A stretch of DNA of 64,000 bases, taken from the NCBI RefSeq assembly GCF_000519305.1, contig NZ_JAFG01000005.1:650478-714477 (forward strand). The letters run 5' to 3'. The translations under genes and the position numbers were made by a program. The DNA is from Mesorhizobium ciceri WSM4083 (lineage in GTDB: Bacteria; Pseudomonadota; Alphaproteobacteria; Rhizobiales; Rhizobiaceae). Positions 60,293 to 64,000 of the stretch are shown piece by piece. Position 1 is the stretch's first letter. Every line of letters begins with the position of its first letter. The notes under the pieces were generated by a model. The model saw only the letters and a list, made by a program, of their open reading frames with translations. It did no database searches and had not been told where the DNA came from.

Positions 60293-60640
60293 TCAGAGCT
60301 TGATCACGTATTCCTTGCGGGTCGTTTCAAGCACTTCCCAGCTGCCCTTGAAGCCGGGCCTGAGCACGAAGCTGTCGCCGGTCTTGACGGTGCGCGCCTG
60401 CCCACCGTCCTCCGTCACCACCGAAACGCCGGACAGGATGTGGCAGAACTCCCACTCGTCATAGACGATGCGCCATTTACCGGGGGTCGATTCCCAAATA
60501 CCGGCGTAGAGGCCGCCGTCCCGCTCCTCGACATTCCAGGTGCGGAATTTGGGATCGCCCGAGATCAGCCGATCCGGCGCCGGCGTGCCAGATTCAGGCT
60601 CGACACTGGCAGTCTCTATTGTCAGGTAATGCGTGGACAA
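60293..60640 (-). CDS. Small cupin-domain protein
   Basis: 115 residues from a TTG at 60640 with GGAGG six bases upstream, which is a convincing start; the longer frame from 60715 runs into a repeat. The cupin (DUF861/EutQ-like) core is WESTPGKWRIVYDEWEFCHILSGVSVVTEDGGQ and KTGDSFVLRPGFKGSWEVLE. Such small cupins often bind a metal or a small ligand and are involved in catabolic side steps. It is convergent with the AraC gene. Its function is not known. Confidence 0.85.
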   Translation of the reverse strand: MSTHYLTIETASVEPESGTPAPDRLISGDPKFRTWNVEERDGGLYAGIWESTPGKWRIVYDEWEFCHILSGVSVVTEDGGQARTVKTGDSFVLRPGFKGSWEVLETTRKEYVIKL

Positions 60641-60657
60641 GACTTGCCTCCATGAAA

Positions 60658-60729
60658 AGAGCCGGCGTTGAGCCGGCTCACCCCCACCCCGGCGCTGTGC
60701 GCCGACCCTCCCCACAAGGGGGAGGGTAA
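60658..60729. repeat. GC-rich palindromic element between the cupin gene and metY
   Basis: It has two hairpins: AGCCGGC/GCCGGCT (about 60661-60679) and CCCTCCCC/GGGGAGGG (about 60708-60727), with CACCCCCACCCCGGCGC between them. The second hairpin is followed by T residues on the minus strand only weakly. The sequence type is, from memory, common between genes in Mesorhizobium. It probably also ends metY transcription. Confidence 0.6.
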
Positions 60730-60735
60730 AAAGGA

Positions 60736-62016
60736 TCAGACCTTGGCGAGCGCCTGTTCGAGGTCGGCGACGATGTCGTTGACGTCCTCGATGCCGATCG
60801 ACAGCCGCACCGTGTCCGGTCCTGCGCCGGCCTTGACCTTCTGCTCGTCGGAAAGCTGGCGATGCGTGGTCGAAGCCGGGTGGATGACCAGCGACTTGGT
60901 GTCGCCGACATTGGCTAGGTGCGAGAACAGTTCGAGCGCCTCGACGAATTTCACGCCGGCGTCATAGCCGCTCTTGAGAGCGAAGGTAAACACGGCGCCG
61001 GCGCCAAGCGGTGAGTACTTCTTCTGCAGTGCGTTGTTCTTGTCGCTGGGCAGGCCAGGATAGTTCACCGAGGCAACCTTGGGGTGGTTGGACAGCCAGG
61101 CGGCGACCGTCACGGCGTTGTCGCAGTGGCGCTGCATGCGAAGCGGCAAGGTCTCCAGGCCGGTCAAGATGAGGAAGGCGTTGAAGGGCGAGATCGCCGG
61201 GCCGAGATCGCGCAGGCCGAGCACGCGCGCGGCAATGGCGAAGGCGAAATTGCCGAAGGTTTCGTGCAGGACGAGGCCGCCATATTCGGGGCGCGGTTCC
61301 GACAGCATCGGATATTTGCCCGACTTCGACCAGTCGAAGGTACCGCCATCGACGATGGCGCCGCCGATCGAATTGCCATGGCCGCCGATGAATTTGGTCA
61401 GCGAATGGACGACGATGTCGGCGCCGTGCTCGATCGGCCGGATGAGGTAGGGTGAGGCCAGCGTGTTGTCGACGATCAGCGGCAGACCGTGCCTGCGGGC
61501 GATGTCGCCGATCTTCTCGATGTCGACGAAAGTGCCGGCCGGATTGGCGAGGCTCTCGATGAAGATCGCCTTGGTCCTGTCGTCGATCTGGCTTTCGAAG
61601 GTCGAGATGTCGTTGGTGTCGGCCCAGCGCACCTCCCAGCCATAATTCTTGAAGGCATGGCCGAACTGGTTGATCGAACCGCCGTAGAGCTTGTTGGCGG
61701 CGACGAAATTGTCGCCCGGCTGCATCAGATTGTGGAACACGATCACCTGCGCGGCGTGACCAGAGGCGACCGCGAGTGCCGCCGTGCCACCTTCGAGGGC
61801 GGCCATGCGCTCTTCCAGCACCGCCTGGGTCGGATTCATGATGCGGGTGTAGATGTTGCCGAAGGCCTTCAGCCCGAACAGCGAGGCGGCATGATCGGCA
61901 TCGTCGAAGACGAAGGAGGTCGTCTGGTAGATCGGCGTGGCGCGCGCGCCGGTCGCCGGATCGGGCTTGGCACCGGCGTGGACGGCGAGCGTGTTGAAAC
62001 CTGGCGTGCGGGTCAC
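60736..62016 (-). CDS. metY: O-acetylhomoserine (thiol)-lyase
   Basis: 426 residues from a GTG with GGGAGG upstream. It is a Cys/Met-metabolism PLP enzyme: FNTLAVHAGAKPDPATGARATPIYQTTSF at the start, PLP lysine in VHSLTKFIGGHGNSIGG (about 206), and KSLVIHPASTTHRQLSDEQK near the C-terminus, which is longer than in cystathionine beta-lyases. It makes homocysteine from O-acetylhomoserine and sulfide. I looked for a SAM-II riboswitch in the 226-bp leader and did not see one. Confidence 0.92.
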   Translation of the reverse strand: MTRTPGFNTLAVHAGAKPDPATGARATPIYQTTSFVFDDADHAASLFGLKAFGNIYTRIMNPTQAVLEERMAALEGGTAALAVASGHAAQVIVFHNLMQPGDNFVAANKLYGGSINQFGHAFKNYGWEVRWADTNDISTFESQIDDRTKAIFIESLANPAGTFVDIEKIGDIARRHGLPLIVDNTLASPYLIRPIEHGADIVVHSLTKFIGGHGNSIGGAIVDGGTFDWSKSGKYPMLSEPRPEYGGLVLHETFGNFAFAIAARVLGLRDLGPAISPFNAFLILTGLETLPLRMQRHCDNAVTVAAWLSNHPKVASVNYPGLPSDKNNALQKKYSPLGAGAVFTFALKSGYDAGVKFVEALELFSHLANVGDTKSLVIHPASTTHRQLSDEQKVKAGAGPDTVRLSIGIEDVNDIVADLEQALAKV

Positions 62017-62242
62017 TGAAAACCTCCCTTTTGAAACTCTTGAAATCGCCGGGCATTCTTGGCGAAGCCCGGGCGCGAATGCAAAGAAGAAAATGCCCTT
62101 CGGCGAACGATCTGCGGCCGAGGCCCGAGAAAATGCACCGGTCTAAGGAATAATTTTGCGCCCAAGGCGCATTGCGCATCAGGCCTTGCTTTTGGTGCAC
62201 GTCGTTATCCCAAAACCGCCGCGCACTTTTGAGCGACGTGCC

Positions 62243-62764
62243 CTACTTCTGGCGCACGCCAAAACTCTGGAAGCCAGAGCGCATCACCGGCTTCTTCGAC
62301 GACAGCACGCCGGAATTGACGCCAGTCCAGCCGATCTCGCCGGACAGCTTGCCATATTCGATCTTGGGGCAGCGGTTCATAACCACCTTGATGCCGGCGG
62401 CTTCGGCGCGGGCGGCTGCCTCGTCATGGCGCACGCCAAGCTGCATCCAGATGACTTTCGGCAAGGGATCGAGCCGCAACGCCTCATCGACGATGCCAAG
62501 CACCGCCGCCGGCGCACGAAAAATGTCGACCATGTCGATTGGCTCGGGAATATCGGCGAGCCTCGCATAGGTCATCCGGCCGAGGATCTCCTTGCCGGCC
62601 TGGCCAGGATTGATCGGAAACACCGAAAATCCCTTGGCTAGCAGATATTTCAGCACGAAATAGCTTGGCCGCACATCGTTGGCGGATGCGCCGACCATGG
62701 CGATGGTCTTCGCCGAATTGAGGATGCCCGCGATGTAGGCGTTGTCGTAGCTATCGTGGTTCAT
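62243..62764 (-). CDS. CoA-binding domain protein
   Basis: 173 residues. It has a Rossmann-type CoA-binding domain: TIAMVGASANDVRPSYFVLKYLLAKGFSVFPINP near the start, DIPEPIDMVDIFRAP and VIWMQLGVRHDEAAARAEAAGIKVVMNRCPKIEY. Small proteins of this type (COG1832) resemble the first domain of succinyl-CoA synthetase alpha, but their role is not known. It overlaps the AAA ATPase gene by ATGA and is the last gene of a three- or four-gene operon. Confidence 0.9.
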   Translation of the reverse strand: MNHDSYDNAYIAGILNSAKTIAMVGASANDVRPSYFVLKYLLAKGFSVFPINPGQAGKEILGRMTYARLADIPEPIDMVDIFRAPAAVLGIVDEALRLDPLPKVIWMQLGVRHDEAAARAEAAGIKVVMNRCPKIEYGKLSGEIGWTGVNSGVLSSKKPVMRSGFQSFGVRQK

Positions 62765-63543
62765 GCCTCGTCCTCATACAACGCCTCGTCGAGAAAACCA
62801 TCCGGGTCATTGCTGAAATCGCGCAGCATGCGGAAGTGGTCCGTATCACGAAAGTCGGCGGGTTCCAGCCCGAACCGGCTGATGCGGAACAGCCGCGCGC
62901 CGGGGCAAGCCATCAGCAGCGGCGAATGCGTCGCCATGATCACTTGCGCGGTGCCCGACTGGTCCATGCGCCGCAGCATCTTGAGCAATTCGATCTGACG
63001 TGTCGGCGACAGCGCGCTTTCGGGCTCGTCGAGGATATAGATGCCTTGCCTGCGGCAGCGCTCCTCGAAAAAGCGGATAAAACCCTCGCCATGCGACCAG
63101 GACAGGAAGTCCGGCGGCGGTGGTCTGAACGGATCTTCCAGCGCCGCCTGATCGAGATAGCGCGCCACGGAATAGAAGGATTCGGCTCGGAAGAACCAGC
63201 CGGCGGTGACTTTCGGCAGCCAATGGCCGCGAAATGCGTTGGCCAGCGCGGCACCGCTCTTGTCGATGGCGCTGGAATGGTCGACCGGCCGGTAGCCCTT
63301 GCCGCCGCCGGCTTCATCGTAGCCGGCCAGCGCGCCGATCGCCTCGAGCAGCGTCGATTTGCCGGTGCCGTTCTCGCCGACGATGATGGTGATCGGCGTG
63401 GTGAATTCGAGTTCGAACTCATGGCCGCGAAACAGCGGCAGGTTCCATGGATATTTTTCCCAATCCTCGACCCGCACGGCATCGAGCAGAATGCGCTTCA
63501 GATAGGGAGCCTTGAGCCGCGTCAGCTGCTTGCGATGGGCCAT
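62761..63543 (-). CDS. AAA-family ATPase (small SMC/ABC-like)
   Basis: 260 residues. Walker A is GENGTGKSTLLEAIG (about 55-69), Walker B IYILDEPESALSP (about 167-179), and the H-loop VIMATHSPLLM is present. The signature region may be the LSWSHGEGFIRFF segment. The chain is too short for a coiled coil, so it is a single-head ATPase of the AAA_21/AAA_23 type found alone in many proteobacteria. Its function is not known. It overlaps the VOC gene by one base and the CoA-binding gene by four. Confidence 0.85.
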   Translation of the reverse strand: MAHRKQLTRLKAPYLKRILLDAVRVEDWEKYPWNLPLFRGHEFELEFTTPITIIVGENGTGKSTLLEAIGALAGYDEAGGGKGYRPVDHSSAIDKSGAALANAFRGHWLPKVTAGWFFRAESFYSVARYLDQAALEDPFRPPPPDFLSWSHGEGFIRFFEERCRRQGIYILDEPESALSPTRQIELLKMLRRMDQSGTAQVIMATHSPLLMACPGARLFRISRFGLEPADFRDTDHFRMLRDFSNDPDGFLDEALYEDEA

Positions 63544-63965
63544 CAGCCAGGCAGCGAAATCGTGCCGTCTTCCGCGATCGGAAAGGCCGGATTATGCGCC
63601 ACTTCCCAGATATGCCCGTCGGCGTCGGCGAAATAGCCGTACCAGCCGCCCCAGAAGGCGCGGCCGGCCGGCTTGACGATGCGGCCGCCGGCTTTTTCCA
63701 CCCTGGCGAGCACGTCGTCGACTTCGGCGTCGGAACGGGTGTTGTAGGCGAGGTAGACCGCCGATGGCGCCGCGGCGAAGGCGATGCCGGAATCCTCTTC
63801 TGCGCTGGCGCGCGGGAACAGGCCGAGGATGACGCCGCCCATCTGGAAGAAGGCGACCCCGTCGGTGATGCCGGCATGCCGCTTCAAGCCCATCGCCTCG
63901 TAGAAGCGCACGGCGCGGTCGAGATCGTCGGTGGCGATGGTGATGATGGAGATGCGCGGTTCCAT
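63543..63965 (-). CDS. VOC-family (glyoxalase/bleomycin resistance-like) protein
   Basis: 140 residues with two beta-alpha-beta-beta-beta units: ISIITIATDDLDRAVRFYEAMGLKR and VEKAGGRIVKPAGRAFWGGWYGYFADADGHIWEVAHNP. The final Glu-containing HIWEVAHNP strand and the GYFADADGHIWE pattern are typical of this fold. The activity cannot be deduced. The gene upstream ends ten bases before its start. Confidence 0.9.
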   Translation of the reverse strand: MEPRISIITIATDDLDRAVRFYEAMGLKRHAGITDGVAFFQMGGVILGLFPRASAEEDSGIAFAAAPSAVYLAYNTRSDAEVDDVLARVEKAGGRIVKPAGRAFWGGWYGYFADADGHIWEVAHNPAFPIAEDGTISLPG

Positions 63966-63975
63966 GACGTTCTCC

Positions 63976-64000
63976 TTACTCGTCCTTCCATTCCGGCTTG
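63976..64000 (-). CDS. C-terminal end of a gene continuing beyond the window
   Basis: The reverse strand from 64000 reads KPEWKDE and a TAA stop at 63978-63976, then GGAGAACGTC and the VOC gene ATG. The short distance (10 bases) suggests that this gene is the first known member of the VOC/AAA/CoA-binding operon. Only seven residues are visible, too few to identify. Confidence 0.6.

Noticed and set aside
62017..62160. SAM-II or other riboswitch before metY
   Set aside because: The region lacks the conserved SAM-II stretches; only an imperfect GC hairpin and a normal ribosome-binding site are visible.
62761..63543. AAA ATPase as part of an anti-phage system
   Set aside because: No nuclease, TOPRIM, toxin or other defence partner is adjacent; the neighbours are VOC and CoA-binding proteins and the protein is a small single-head ATPase.

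Overview
The window is high-GC chromosomal DNA from an alphaproteobacterium of the order Rhizobiales, most likely Mesorhizobium or a close relative. The evidence is the order clpP-clpX-lon-hupB, the order recA-alaS, the gene run sufS2-sufB-sufC-sufD-sufS-sufT-sufA, a recA operator of the TTG-N11-CAA type described for Rhizobium, and several palindromic intergenic elements of the kind scattered through rhizobial genomes. No phage, transposase, plasmid gene or CRISPR array was seen. It is mostly core genome with two sugar-uptake clusters.

Layout. 1-9.2 kb: start of rpsD behind a structured leader, a small secreted His-rich protein, a DUF3008 protein, an RNB-domain nuclease, murI, trmJ, icd, a glutathione S-transferase and alaS. 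9.5-13.8 kb: recA with SOS-type operators, psuK-psuG for pseudouridine breakdown, a TfoX-domain protein and a GFA-family protein. 13.8-20.9 kb: a seven-gene Fe-S cluster assembly (SUF) operon on the minus strand, with a near-consensus Irr (iron/haem response) box upstream. 21-26.5 kb: an alpha/beta hydrolase, a PaiB-like flavoprotein, a PAP2 phosphatase next to an ArnT-like glycosyltransferase (both look like lipid A or LPS modifying enzymes), and tyrS. 26.5-34.4 kb: a large AsmA-like protein, a Bcp peroxiredoxin, an M23 peptidase and an M20/M24 peptidase pair.

34.6-40.2 kb is a ROK-regulated sugar ABC transporter operon (regulator, ATPase, binding protein, permease, SDR, GNAT). It is followed by tRNA-Val (minus) and tRNA-Asp (plus). 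40.7-50 kb is a second carbohydrate cluster: ribokinase, FucU/RbsD mutarotase, MsmK/UgpC-type ATPase, a Tat-type binding protein, two permeases, a creatininase-like protein, a SIS isomerase and an aldo/keto reductase. 50-55.7 kb holds hupB, lon, clpX and clpP, with a heat-shock-type promoter before clpP. 56-64 kb holds a secreted repeat protein, an FAD oxidoreductase divergent from a cytochrome P450, an AraC/GyrI regulator, a cupin protein, an O-acetylhomoserine sulfhydrylase and a CoA-binding/AAA/VOC operon.

I did not find a clearly new multi-gene system. The observations most worth following are regulatory: the rpsD leader with three hairpins, the Irr box and second palindrome before the suf operon, the duplicated ATGA junction that creates a six-codon mini-ORF between a permease and an SDR gene, the triple 58-bp hairpin array after hupB, the palindromic element that supplies lon's stop codon, and the uncharacterised sugar cluster containing a creatininase-SIS pair. 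All homology statements come from reading motifs; no database search was run.
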